This document shows, piece after piece, positions 23,051 through 35,036 of a stretch of 64,000 nt of DNA. The DNA lies in assembly GCA_019321725.1 (NCBI GenBank), contig CM033110.1, forward strand, positions 1,967,229 to 2,031,228. The letters run 5' to 3'. A model generated the notes under the pieces. The model worked only from the letters and a program-made list of their open reading frames with translations, did not search any database and had not been told where the DNA came from. The number at the start of each line of letters is the position of its first letter. The first letter of the stretch is position 1. The position numbers and the translations under genes were made by a program. The DNA is from Paulownia fortunei (Eukaryota; Streptophyta; Magnoliopsida; Lamiales; Paulowniaceae).

Positions 23051-24399
23051 TTATTTAAAAAAAATCTATTTTTGTGCTATCTTTATAGTAATGCGGATTG
23101 CAATTTTAGGGCTTGAAATGACGCTAGTATTGAAAAACAAATATTGCTTTAATTTGGCCTTTTAAGGATGAATTTTTAATGGGCCCCCTAATTGGTTTCT
23201 TCCATATATGGTGATTAATATGTGGCAAAAAAGTTATATTTTCTCTCATTAAATTCAATTAAGACCGAATAAAAGGTACTTAGATGAAAAAAAATATTAA
23301 TTTATAATAAAGGACAATTAGTTTTGGACAAATAAAATATAGAAACTCAAACATGATGGAACAAAAAAAGATTCTTGTGATTTTGTATCATGAAATCAAA
23401 CCTAGTTAGTCAAATATGGAAGGGGAAAAAATTGGCATTTGTTATGTACAAGTATATTATATATTTTTATTAAAAATTCCAATAAAAAATCAGCAAAAAA
23501 TACGAAAAAAGTTAATATATGAATTTTTAGACATATAGGTAAAATATGAATATAAAATAAGTAAAAATATGACTTATTTTGATATTATTTTTAAATTATG
23601 TAAAATTTATTTTATAAGTATTTTTAAAGTATTTAATTATAATTATGACATAATAAATTTAATTATTTAATAATAATAATTAGTACATTCATAAATTATT
23701 ATTTTTTATTTTTTATTTATATGATATTCCATTAATACTTATAAATAATTTTAAATATTTTTTAGATTATTTTTAAATATTATAAATATTTATTAAATAT
23801 AATATTATTCACTAATTATTATACGAATAAGTATAATATGTATACTAAATATTTCACCTCAAAAATATGAAATATTATTCTACATTTCAAAATGTGTGTG
23901 ATTTGTTATAAAATAAACATAAATTTCAAGGACATATTTATAATACCTCAAAAAAGTATTTATAATTTTAAAAAATAATTAATTTTTTTTTGTAATTAAA
24001 TTAAATTTTATGAATTTTTTTTTTTTAATTTATCCTTATTTGAATGGTAAAAAGATAAACTTCAAGCCGCACGAATTGCTTGGCAAACATCCAATGAATT
24101 CATCATCGACTCCTGGAAAAAATTAGCTACACAAGATTAATTTTTCTTACAATTTTACAAAATTCATAATGCTCACCATGAAAAAAAAAAAATCTTTTCT
24201 TTCACATGGGCCATTGGGAGGAGACAGATAAGTACCACTAGTGTGTCGTTCTCCGAAATATTTTCTGCAAATAAAAAAATCCAAAATATTCAAATGAACA
24301 TGTGGACTACTATCAAAAAAAATCTAACAAATATCTCTACAATGTCAAGCTTGGGTCACAATTTAGATTTTTCTCTTACATGGATTTTTTCGTATTTAT
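23051..24399. other. AT-rich upstream region of PLAT gene 3
   Basis: There are no genes. 'aatctaacaaatatctctac' at about 24322 matches 'attctaacaaatatctatac' upstream of gene 2 (about 17822), so remnants of the shared promoter survive. A possible TATA-like TATTTAT lies at 24393-24399. The rest is A/T-rich with no recognisable motif. Confidence 0.5.
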
Positions 24400-24424
24400 G
24401 GGGTGGGGTGGGGTGGGGTGGGGG
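24400..24424 (+). promoter_or_regulatory. G-quadruplex-type tract before PLAT gene 3
   Basis: Five runs of four or five G are separated by single T, on the coding strand, 77-101 bases before the ATG and just after a TATA-like sequence. It is followed by an A run of about 24 bases (about 24461-24484) directly before the gene. Genes 1 and 2 have neither tract. The potential to form a quadruplex follows from the pattern; any effect on expression is conjecture. Confidence 0.6.
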
Positions 24425-24500
24425 TAGACCAACAAAGTTATACCCCAAGAATCAACACACAAAAAAAAAAAAAAAAAAAAAAAAGGAATCCCAAGAAGTC

Positions 24501-25814
24501 ATGGGAGTCAAGAACCTCAGCTTCCATCTGCTTATCCTATTGTCCATCTTCACCATCTGCAGAAGTGTAAGTCACTATGCTCAACACATTTTCATAGCTA
24601 CTGTAGATATTTATTCATTAGTTGTATCTAAAGCTGTCAACGAAGTTCTACTTCGAGTGGGTCAAGTTTAAATTTTATTATGTTTGAAAATTTTTATTTT
24701 TAAGTCTCACATTTTTTTTTTATAAGTTTTGGGTTCATCTTGGGGTTGAGTCATATTACCAAATTTCTCATTGGGAAAAAGAGAATATATAAGATGAAAT
24801 GAAGTTGGGTGCATTTCAATTTAGCATATATATTAAGCTCAAACTTAAGTCTCATATGGATTGGGCTTAATCTACATGCTCAAACTCCACTTTCCTTGTA
24901 TTTGCCTTGTTTACTAGATCTTTTATTATAAATTTTATTATATTATTTATTGTATTTGACTTGATTTTATTCTTCAAAATACAAGGCGAATCAAACAAGT
25001 TTTAGGTTTGCTCGATCCAATTCTATTGGCATTGTAAAAATGATCTTAATAAAAAGTATTCAGTTACAACTCCGTTCAATCTTGTAGGTATAATATATAT
25101 CGCACTTGAGTGTTTAGATAATTGATAAATATTTTATTTTATAAGAAATGAATATCTATCGTCCACATACACTCGAGGAATGTCTATTAGATATAGCATT
25201 TCAAAAATACAATCTCGTGGTTATTCTTGACGGATCTCGAGTTTTGACATCCAATTTAAGTCATGCATGTCCTTCATTTGTGTATTCATAACAAAAGATA
25301 AAAGGAAAAACATCTCACGTGAAAAAAATAAAAAATAAAAATACAGGCTGATGAACCGGAGTGTATATACGGCATATACGTGCAAACGGGCTCAATCAAA
25401 CGGGCCGGAACCCACTCTGTCATAAGCCTCAGCCTGGTTGATGACTCTGGCGCACAACTTGTGATCCCCAATCTTGAAGACTGGGGTCTAATGGGCCTGG
25501 GCTACAACTATTTCGAGACTGGAAACCTGGACATCTTTGGTGGGAAAGGCCAATGTTTAAATGGGCCGGTGTGTGGATTAAATCTCACTTCTGACGGGTC
25601 CGGCCCATACCACGGCTGGTACTGCAACTATGTTGAAGTGACCACCATTGGGATCCAAAAGCAGTGTTCCCCGCAGCATTTCACGGTGGAGCAGTGGCTG
25701 GCCACCGACACGCCACCGTATCAGCTCACCGCCATTAGGAATGCCTGCTCCTCCGATGGAAGTAAACTCGCCGGTGTCCGAGGTTCAGATTCATATGTGG
25801 TCTCTTCCGACTAG
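24501..25814 (+). CDS. PLAT domain-containing stress protein, gene 3 of cluster (diverged)
   Basis: Two exons, 24501-24566 and 25347-25814, with donor gtaagt, acceptor acag and a phase-0 intron of 780 bp, twice that of its sisters; 177 aa. Exon 1 encodes a signal peptide (LLILLSIFTICRS). Exon 2 starts ADEPECIYGIYVQTGSI and keeps YNYFETGNLDIFGGKGQC, NLTSDGSG, HGWYCNYVEV, VEQWLATDTPPYQLTAIR. It lacks one of the two glycines of the WGGLMG block (WGLMG here) and differs from genes 1 and 2 throughout, so it split off earlier. Six mature-part cysteines are retained. The start ATGGGAG follows the A-rich leader. It is presumably secreted or ER-located, like its family. Confidence 0.92.
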
Positions 25815-26952
25815 ATTAAATCGTGATTACGTTTTTATAGTATTTATGGTGTTTAAGTTGTTCAATCTTATTGTGTTCATTTTGTACTATATTTATCTAT
25901 TTTGTGATTTTTAGGTCATAATTTAATTATTCTATAGAAAATAAAAAATAAAAACTCACAGTTGAGTGAAATAAATGTGAGAAGACCAAGTGTACCTTTT
26001 TTTTATTAAAGGGCAATATGGTAATTTTAACATGTTCGTTGATTTCTTCATGAGTTTCTTGTCAATTTTTATGTTGAAGAAATAGTACTACTGTAGTAAT
26101 TTTAGATGACACGCATCTTCTGCTTCTTGCTTGAGATCATAATTGGATTATAATAACATAATTAGTTCAACAAATAAAAATTAATTATATTTTTTTATTA
26201 TATTATATAAAATAATAATTTAATAAATTAATTATTATGTATAATATAAAAAAAAAAAATTAAAAAATGTACAAAATAAAATTTAAAATTCAAATATCGA
26301 TATATATATATAATCAAATACTAAATGTAAGATTTTTTTTTTTTAAAAAAGACAAATATAATTGGCTCTATCTGATTTTTTATAAATTTAATTAATTTGA
26401 TTAAATTTTTAATTTTTTAATTTTTTAATTAAATTAAATCGAATCGATAATTTATTAACGATTGAATTCATCGAACTACCCATGCATTTAAATTTTAAAA
26501 TATTGATTTGTATATAAATTTTTACAAAAAAGTATAATTTTGAAACTGAAAAAGTTGAACTAATAACGAGTCACGAGAAACATATCTATTCTAAATTTAT
26601 GAGCCCCGTACACGTAGATTCTGACAGCAATAATGACTTTAAGATAAAATTTAATTAACTCTCAATTAATGTCTCATCTGCAAGCATGTACATTTAAAGA
26701 GATTAGGAACAATCCCAATGAACTTCACGCGTTTACAAAGCTTTAGCAATTATTCTCCTGAGTTTCAGCCAATCTCCAGACAGGTGGATGTCAAATCAAT
26801 TATCTTTCTCAACATACAAAGAATTATATGGTGAAAAAAATAAATAAAAATTTGACCTAAAAGCAGCAATTGCAATTGCATTTGTTAATTGATTAATTTA
26901 TTGCAACATTAAAGTATTTCAAAGTATCATTGAGACAACTCCAAGAAACATA
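25815..26952. other. gene-free AT-rich spacer
   Basis: It begins with the 3' UTR of PLAT gene 3, including 'tgtgagaagaccaa', which parallels 'tgtgaaaagaccaaaatgccc' after gene 1. The rest is A/T-rich, with (TA)n at about 26299 and runs of 'taattaaattaaat'. No gene seen. Confidence 0.5.
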
Positions 26953-27120
26953 TACTCTATCTGTCCCAAAATTAAGGATTCTGTGTGTTTTAGATGAGAT
27001 ACGAAGAAGTGTTTGTTTTGTATATTTTTAATATTTTTAACCATTAAAAAAAAATAAGAATGAGTTAGTGACGTTACATCATTATTTTAATTAAAATAAT
27101 AATTTTAGAATTTTTTTTTT
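26953..27120. mobile_element. MITE fragment with 'ctgtcccaaaat' end
   Basis: It starts 'tactctatctgtcccaaaat', close to the CTCCCTCCGTCCCAAAAT terminus of Stowaway-like MITEs, and continues into AT-rich DNA with 'tgacgttacatcatta'. The opposite terminus is not visible, so it is truncated or fused to the next element. Confidence 0.45.
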
Positions 27121-27535
27121 TATGGATGTCAATAGGACAAACCCACGTATAATGAGATGGATTTTTTAAAGTTATAAACGGATTTAAAATAGATTTTAAT
27201 TTTTATTTTTAAATCTGTCCCGTTTAAATTTTTAAATTTTTATTATGTTATATATATATATATATGTATTTATATAATATTATATTTTTAAAAATAATAA
27301 AACCCTACTCTCCCACAGAGAAGCAGAAATCAATCTCCAATTGGAATTCGTTAAAAGAAAAAGATTCTTTTATCCGTTTAGAAGGTTTGTTGACACTTCT
27401 CATATCACTTTCCCGAATTGTTGTTTTGAAAGAGTTTAAGAAAAAAATTAATTGTGTTATTTTAAAAAAATATTTTTTTTAATATTTTTAAAATTATAAA
27501 ACAGATTTAATCCGAAACTAATGAGTCTCAAATTC
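27121..27535. mobile_element. relic of the GGATGGCAA-type MITE family
   Basis: It opens 'atggatgtcaataggacaaa' and shares a (TA)n core, 'atatttttaaaattataaaa' and a closing 'gatttaatccga' segment with the element at 6374-6771. The middle (27300-27430) differs and appears to carry a small insertion. Non-coding. Confidence 0.4.
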
Positions 27536-28472
27536 TAAAATTTTTTGATAAAATAGATATCAGGTATTGACAAACTCACCTCTTTAACATGGTAGTTAGA
27601 ACATTCCAAAAGAAAAATATGGGTAATAAAATTAGAATGGAATACTACATTTTTTATCAAGGTGGTGGAGAAAAGGAAGTTCAGAGACATTATGAGACCT
27701 AGTTTTAACCCAAAAAGAGAAATCTTTTTTCCTGCAATCAATGTCTTTTGGTGAATGATTTAAGCTCCAAAAAACAAACAAACAGGAGCAGGAAAGTGTA
27801 ATTAGGTTTAATTATCAGACATGTTCAAGACAAATGACTTTGTCAAATTACCATCTGCTTTTGCTAAAGTAATGCTTTGGACCACCTAACCATAGCTGTT
27901 AAACACTCTAACAACCATAATTAGTAGGCCCTTCTTAGTACCACTAATGATTGATTAAAAAAATGAAATCACTAAGTGTGATTATTTTAGTTCAAAAACT
28001 TGGAGGGAAAGAAACTTCCAATCATATTCAAATCTCAAACCTTTTAATCATACATAATTTACAAGGGGATCTTCTTGAAACACTTGTTTAAGAATGTTTT
28101 CCTACACCCAAACAAAAAATTAAAAAAAAAAAAAAATCAATGTGATTTGAGAGACAAACTTAAAGGGATTACAAGAAAGAAATGAGGGAATCAGGAAAAA
28201 GTGAAATACTATTTGGACAGTATTTTGAATGGACATTGTTGGCCTGTTTCACTCAAATCAATTTTTCCTTCTTTAAAGTTGAATCCTATGCTCTCTTTCT
28301 TTGTCCTAAAAGAGCATTCTTTCTGTATTAACACTAAATTCAAATGCTAAACTCCTAATAAAAGTTGTGAGGCATTCTTTTTACTCAGATGGTGATCCGG
28401 CCAGCAGCGAGGCAGCAGATACATACAGGAACTAGGAAGGGATTTCATTTCTTGCATAGAATTTTGGCTTGA

Positions 28473-31400
28473 TCATGATCTGGTATAATATTTGATTGAG
28501 CTCTCTAACAAATCATAATTGTCTCCTGGAACTTCTTTGGCCCTCGATCCGTTCGTATATATTATGAAAGCCGGCAATGAGTTTACTACCCCTTCGGATT
28601 TTGCTAATGAAGGGTGGTCTTCCACCTCCACCTACAATCAGTTAATAAAAAAAAGAAAAAAAGAATCAGATTATAACACAGGTTTGTTGTTATGATCACA
28701 AAAAACTTTTCATCATTACAAAAATCGATCTTTGGTTGCCCGTTGATCGATGATGGCAGAATAGATAAAGATCAAGAAAATATGATAGTTGAAAATTATA
28801 TACTTGAGCTCATTCTTGATGCAAAGATGTACCTTAAGGAAGTTGACTGATGGATATCTCAGGATGAGTTGCTCTATGAGCTGCATGATTGTCCTATCCC
28901 CTGTCTTCTTACAGAATAAAACCACAGATGTGCCTATATGGTTGAAAACGAAAAGATTATGTGAAAAATGGAATTAGATCTGTGAAAAGTTAAGCTTTGC
29001 CTACTTAAATCACTCAATCTATTTCACACAAATGTTTGATACATGAGGTTCATGTGTTCGTCGGTTTTAATCAAGCACATTGTAGAGGAGTTCCCTTTTC
29101 TTTTCTCAGGCTAGAGAATTACCAGGAGACGTAACATAGTCTCTGAAACGTTCGTTGCTTGACACAACAACCATGCCAGCAGCATGGTTACTGCCAATGT
29201 TCGTCTCTTGGCTTCCTCTGTGATTCCCGAGCTGTGCCTTTGCCTCCTTCAATATCTTCCCTATCTCTGCATCGTCTGGATTTTCTCTTATCAAGACTTC
29301 ACAGTCTTGTATACATGCTCCCCATTTTCCCATCTGTTATTACATAAATCATCATTTCAAACTCTGTACCTTGGAAGAAAAAGATAAAGAAATAAACAAC
29401 ATTGCTAATGCAAAACATATAGGGCTAGACAGTGAGGGGTTATTCTATGTTGAACTAAGGCTAATGATCTAAGATTCTAAATGTTCATCTCTCTGATCCA
29501 GTCAATGAGGCCTCTTGCATAACACAAATCACACTATCTGAGAGAGAGCAAATGGAATCGGCAAGAATTACAAAATGCATACTCAGTTATTCAGGAATTT
29601 GAACATTTGTAATCAAAATAATGCAATGACAATATTTACCTTGGCATAACAATCGGCTCTTCTTAATCTAGCCTTGCTATAAGCTGACCGGACATTAAGT
29701 GCAGCATTGCAGTCCTCTATTGCTTTTTCGTATTGGCCAAGTTTTGACCTGCAGGCAGCTCTGTTGCACAACAAGACCGCGTTATATGGGTCAGAGCTAA
29801 GCCCTTCCCCGTATGCAATACATGCCTCGGAATATCTTGCTACCTTAAACAGCTCATTGCCATTTGATCTGGCTGTTGCTGCAGCCCTTGTCCTCCTCAA
29901 TACCAACTTTGCTTCCTTGTTGTTGGGATCAAGCCTAGATGCTCTATGAGCTGCTGCCACAGCATCATCGAACCTGTTTTCACATTGCATCACAATATTA
30001 GGCAATGATAACTTGGTTAAACAGTACAAACGAAAGTTACATCAATTTATCCAACTAGTTTTTGTTACTGAAGACAAGTATTATGGAACAGGTCTTACAA
30101 ATTGGCAACTTCAAATATGTTTCCATAAATCCTCTGTAATTAAAAGATAAGATTCTAACCTCCCGGCAACCAAGTCAACTTGAGCACGAAATAGCAACAG
30201 GCTTGAACTTCCAATAGGGCCGAAGAATTTTGTACAATCATCAATGTCAAAATTTGGACCCTTCTCCATAGTTTCAATAGCTTCTTCGTGCCTATTAAGC
30301 TTCAATAATGCCTCAGCTTTCAAACCAAATATCTTCATCAATAAAAACCGACAAAAAACATATCAATACTAAGCTTTTAGTTTATGCACTAGAAACATAA
30401 GGTTGAACATGTTAAAAGTATTAGTGGTACAACTAACTTTTGATGATGAATGACTCACCAATGGCGCCGAATCAGCACCAGCTGCTATAGAGAGGCCAGT
30501 CTCTTTCACGAGGGTGTTCCAATCTCGTTGTCTCTTTGCCTCAGTGCACTTGTTTAAATGAATTTGAACTTTTTTGGCCTTGTTCATAGCATCAGGATCA
30601 GCTTCTGATCCCGACTGTTTGAAATGATATAAAGCTTTCTCTGCTTCTCCTAATCTGTCAAAAGAGAGGCAAAGAAGAAAAACAGAAAAGAAATGATAAG
30701 AAAAACAGGCGCAGATTAAGAGGATGATAACAAGGTAACACAAAAATTTTGAAATAGACAAAGAAAAAATTGTTTGAACCATTGATAATCCTATTTATAA
30801 CCTGACATAAATGGTTGCCAATCTATTATGAGCTCGTTGGTAGAACGGCTCGATACGAATAGCTTCCCGACATTCAAATGCTGCTTCAAGAAGCTTTCCC
30901 AAAGCTACCAGCGCCGCGCTCTTGTTGCTTCTATAAGAGGCCTTATTTGGGTCAATGGAGATTGCTGCATCATACAGAGCCACAGCTTCTGCAAACCTGC
31001 CATTCTTGTAATCTTCATTACCCAAAATCTTCAACTGCTCAGGGTCCATTCTAGTTGACAGAGCCCGGCAAAGGGAAACAGGTTTTTCAGGCTCGTCATT
31101 TTTCTTGACTACATTCCCCATGACACTGGTGGAGTATTTCCCATTAACAGGAAAAGGCTCCTCCTTGGCAGTCCTTGGAAGATAATCAACAACATTCGTT
31201 GAACTCGCATTGCCATTATTTCCAGGCTGCCTCAAATTCCCCAAATTGCCAAGCAACATTACGTTACTCGACGATGCCCTGACTAACCCGCCTGCCCCTT
31301 TTGATTTCTGGTGATCTGTGATCATGCTTTCGAGCTCACCCGAGATTCCAAGGCCAGGCTGAGGGACTTTTCGTGCTTGGCCATGTCCCTGTTGGCTTCT

Positions 31401-31739
31401 AGCCGCTCCTGTTTCATTCCTAGCACGATTCTGGTGGCACTTGGAAGGGGCCTGATGCTGCTGATAAACAGGTGGAGATTTAGAATAGTTTTGGCCGGGT
31501 CGTGCTATGATCCTGTCGACCTGTTTCTGATTTTTAGCATTGGATGAGTCCAAGGCCTCATCAAAACCATCCTTTCGACTTTTCGATACCGGGGTGCTTG
31601 GAAATCGGGTGACATGATTTACATTGTGTGCTGAAAGAGAACCTGTGGAGGTTGATCTTCTAGGCCAAATACACCTACGTCCAAATACTGCACTAAACAG
31701 GCCACACCCTGATCTTTTCTCATGAGAAATGTCTCCCAT
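28473..31739 (-). CDS. TPR repeat-containing thioredoxin-like protein (TTL family)
   Basis: Seven exons in transcript order: 31739-30802, 30654-30459, 30332-30160, 29973-29640, 29333-29123, 28933-28833 and 28631-28473. All have GT-AG introns and consistent phase, giving 703 codons, close to the roughly 690-700 of Arabidopsis TTL1/TTL3. Seen: a disordered Ser/Asn-rich N-terminus beginning MGDISHEKRSGCG; TPRs such as GNEDYKNGRFAEAVALYDAA and GNELFKVARYSEACIAYGEG with the typical Gly-Asn opening; and a C-terminal thioredoxin fold with SVVLFCKKTG where CGPC would be, FLKVEV, the conserved Pro in NSLPAF, and YTNGSRAKEV. Without CxxC it is redox-inactive. Family knowledge: TTL proteins scaffold brassinosteroid signalling and support cellulose synthesis and osmotic tolerance. 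The closest Arabidopsis member cannot be fixed by eye. Confidence 0.92.
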
Positions 31740-32310
31740 ATCAGGCTTGAAATCAACACCCCCCCTGGATTATGGCTCAAATTCTTTGCAGAAAAAGGAA
31801 AAAAAAGCAAGAATGCAGCTAATTGTGATTGAAGGGAAAAAGGGGGTTTGTCAAACACTATGCATGGGGAAAAGTTTCTTGATTGGAGGATGTTTATGTA
31901 AAGCTAAAAACCATAAAGGTTTTCTACCTAGAGGTTTGAATTTTGATATTATAGTTCAAGTTGGAAACTTGTAGGCCAAGGGATTAAAGAAAAGTATATA
32001 TATTTAATCCCATTTCACCAAAAAATGTATAGGGCCTATATTCTTGAAAAGGGAGGTTTGAAAAAAAAAAAGAAAAAAATTTAAAGAATATGAAAACAGA
32101 CAGAGACAAATAGGATAATAGAGAGAAACAGAAAGATTACAGGACAATATTTTTGATTATATGATCTCACAGCCTCCTGGAGAAGGCAAATCTCATTGCC
32201 CATTGGCTAAATAATCTCTCTTTTCTTGTTTTCTTTTCTCAGATGAGAGAGAGAGACAATGGCATGAGAGAGAAAGAGGGGGGGAATAAGAGAAAAACGA
32301 GTTAAAGAGT
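31740..32310 (-). promoter_or_regulatory. leader and promoter region of the TTL gene
   Basis: Upstream of the TTL ATG on the minus strand. It holds pyrimidine-rich CT tracts (GA repeats at about 32243-32285 on +), typical of plant 5' leaders, and a tiny ATG-led frame of four codons near 31865. A clear TATA box was not identified. Confidence 0.4.
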
Positions 32311-34187
32311 ATAATTTTTATTCAAATGTGGAGTTTTGGGACTATTGTTCTTTTCCTGTTTAATGTATCTTTTCACTTCTTTATTTTTTTTTCATGTTTT
32401 TTTTTTCTTTTTTTTGTAACAACCCATAAATTCGGAAGAAGAAAAATTACTGTAATAATTTTGTTTTGTTGCTTGTGTGGAGAAAAGGGGGACTCCCCGA
32501 GACCCGGTCGTGGAAGAAACGAGCTTCTCTAGATTTATTAGCAAAGAGGATGCCCTCCTTATTCGGCTGAATTCAAGATTCTTTACTTTAATTTTTCTTA
32601 CATGTTGTAAAATAGTACATAAAATAAAGTTTTATTTGATTCTATTTCTTTCAAAACGTATTCCTTCTCCACGAATGAAAACGTATTTGGGATTAAAGTA
32701 ATAAAAAAAATATAATTTATTATACTTTTGTTAAATACAATAAAATAATATTTATAATACAATTCGATATTTTCCTTAAAAGGTACGAGGAAGAAATTGA
32801 AATTAAATAAAATCCATTCATACACAAGGATAAGTTCTCTATTGATTCAAACACATTACCCTTCGGTCTATCATCCAGAAATCTGGTATCTAATATCAAT
32901 CATGACTAGGACCAATCCCGAAATGAAATGCGGTTAGAGAATACTGAGTTTTTGGTATGTAAATCAAACGCTACGCCTCTTGGCGCCCTTTTATTAAATG
33001 AGGCTATTTTGCCTCTTCATCTATAGTGAATTCAGTCTTTTTGAACAAATTATCGAGTGATCATCAATTTTATTTTATAATTTATTTTGGAAATTCACTA
33101 AGAGATCATACTAATCAAAATGTAACAATGTAACAAATCTTGTGATGGTATAAAAATAACAAAAAGTCTTTTGATTGCCCCAAAAAATAAAAATAAAAGA
33201 ATATTGAAAGAAATGGTACAACCAAGAAACAGAAAGGAAGGAGGGGGGCTGTCTTGGAGAGGAGTTCACGTCTTAGTTATTTAGTTTGCGTTTGAGCAAC
33301 CCACGTAGGAGAGCCATCCAACAGCTGTATCTCAATAACTGCAATTTTTAGAAGTTTGACTTTTGCATTATTTCTCCCTTTCTGCTGCTTAGTCCAATTA
33401 TTTGATGTCAAAATAGTATGATAGAGATTCTAGTCAGTTTGATTGGACATAGAAAGAGGTTACACTAAAATTAAAGAAGAAACAAATATATATTGTCAAT
33501 GATTAAGGAGGGATCTTCCTGTTTAGTACTTTTTAATTTTATTTTATTTTTGGGAGGGGGAACTAATGCATTAGGTATCTTGTAAAATCAAGAAATTATC
33601 ACCTCATACTAATCGAATTCGTGTAGAAATATTACATCTAATGATATATATATTAACTGTACATCTTACCAAATATTTTACATAAAATTATATTTATGTG
33701 TGTGTAAATATATAATAAAATATATATTTAATATATATTATCAAGTATAATATCTATAAAATGAATCGAACCTCCTCTTGTAAACTGTCGAATCTGATGG
33801 TTTTGATCCATATATTGTATTCTTACAATTTTTGTATAATAGAGTCTGTTATGCATGTTTCGCCGTGTGGTTGTGTTACCTAATGACACAAAAATAAACA
33901 TAAAAACTTTTGAACGCATTGTAATAAAACTTACTAGTGGTATTGTGATACTATTATCATGATAAAAGAGAGCTGAACAAAATTTTACGTAGAATTCTAA
34001 CAGAAAGTTCAATGTAGAAATACTTGATTAGTCATACTTTACCAAAAATAATTGTTTATTTATGTATCTATTACGGTAAATAAATATCATTTATCATAAA
34101 TATTTACTATAATTGCCATCTCCTTTGGAATTTATCCATCCAGAGCTTGTTGTGGTGGCCGTACTGCAAATTTATAAAAAGTTGAGA
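32311..34187. other. gene-free spacer
   Basis: There is no gene I can support. Contents are T-rich (32370-32415), a moderately GC-rich bit at 32480-32560 ('gactccccgagacccgg'), and AT-rich DNA with short open frames of Ile/Phe/Tyr composition that are not genes. Confidence 0.5.
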
Positions 34188-34548
34188 GCGCCGTTTGGTT
34201 TTATTTTCAAGAATTATTGTTTTTTACCATTTAAAAATAAAAAAAATGCATTTATTTTATTTATTTTTATTAAAAATACCATTTATATTTATTTTCAAAC
34301 ATACTAATATTTCACAAATTTTCATGTTTCCATTAGTCTCATTTTTAAATCAACTCTAATATCAATCTTTTCATACAAAAAACACCATAAAATAAATATA
34401 TTTTTATTTCTAAACTTATATTCCCTACATAGAAACATAACTAATCCAAGCATATTCTCATTTCTATACAAAAACCTAATAAAAATATTTTTAATACTCA
34501 AAATATTGGAAACATAAAAATGATTTTGAAAGTTGAAACCAAACGGGG
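34188..34548. mobile_element. MITE with CCGTTTGGTTT terminal inverted repeats
   Basis: CCGTTTGGTTT (34191-34201) is exactly inverted as AAACCAAACGG (34536-34546). The interior is AT-rich, with 'ttttcaaacatactaatattt' and no frame. Length is about 360 bp and target duplications are unclear. 'CGTTTGGTTT'-ended MITEs are common in dicot genomes; the superfamily is not assigned. Confidence 0.72.
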
Positions 34549-34553
34549 ACTTA

Positions 34554-35036
34554 CATTTGGATCCTCAACCTGTGATTACTCCATCCAAACTATCTTCTGA
34601 TTTTGCCAAAGAGAAAAGAATGTCACACAAAGGAAAACCAAACACATGCTTGAATTGAAATTAGAAAAACAAAAAACAAAATAAAATGAAAAGTTTATAA
34701 GTGAAGCATATTCATCTTCTCTTGGTTCTCCAACCAGGATACCTGATTGCTTATTACATGCAACAAAACTCATCTCTCTAGCTTCTGCATCTTCATTTCA
34801 CAGAATTCGTGCTCGTAAGCTCAAGCACGAGCGCGCACACACATAGAGATGATGAAAACTTAGTGCCTCCAATTTGTAATAGTCACTGAATTATAGACCA
34901 AATTGAGAAAATACAGTAGTTCTATTAAATAGATACTTCCTCATACATAGCACTAATTAACATGTCAATGGTGAGAAGGGGAAAAATTTTAAAAATTGTC
35001 TAAAATGAAGCACCTACAGTATGGAACGACAGGACG
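34554..35036. other. downstream region of the HCC2 gene
   Basis: Lies beyond the minus-strand gene ending at 35037 and holds its 3' UTR plus spacer. There are no other features beyond an A-rich stretch and 'gagcgcgcacacacatag' near 34830. Confidence 0.4.

Noticed and set aside
24243..24671. 142-codon frame starting upstream of PLAT gene 3
   Set aside because: It reads through the G-tract, the A run (poly-Lys) and the intron. Only the part from 24501 to 24566 is real exon.
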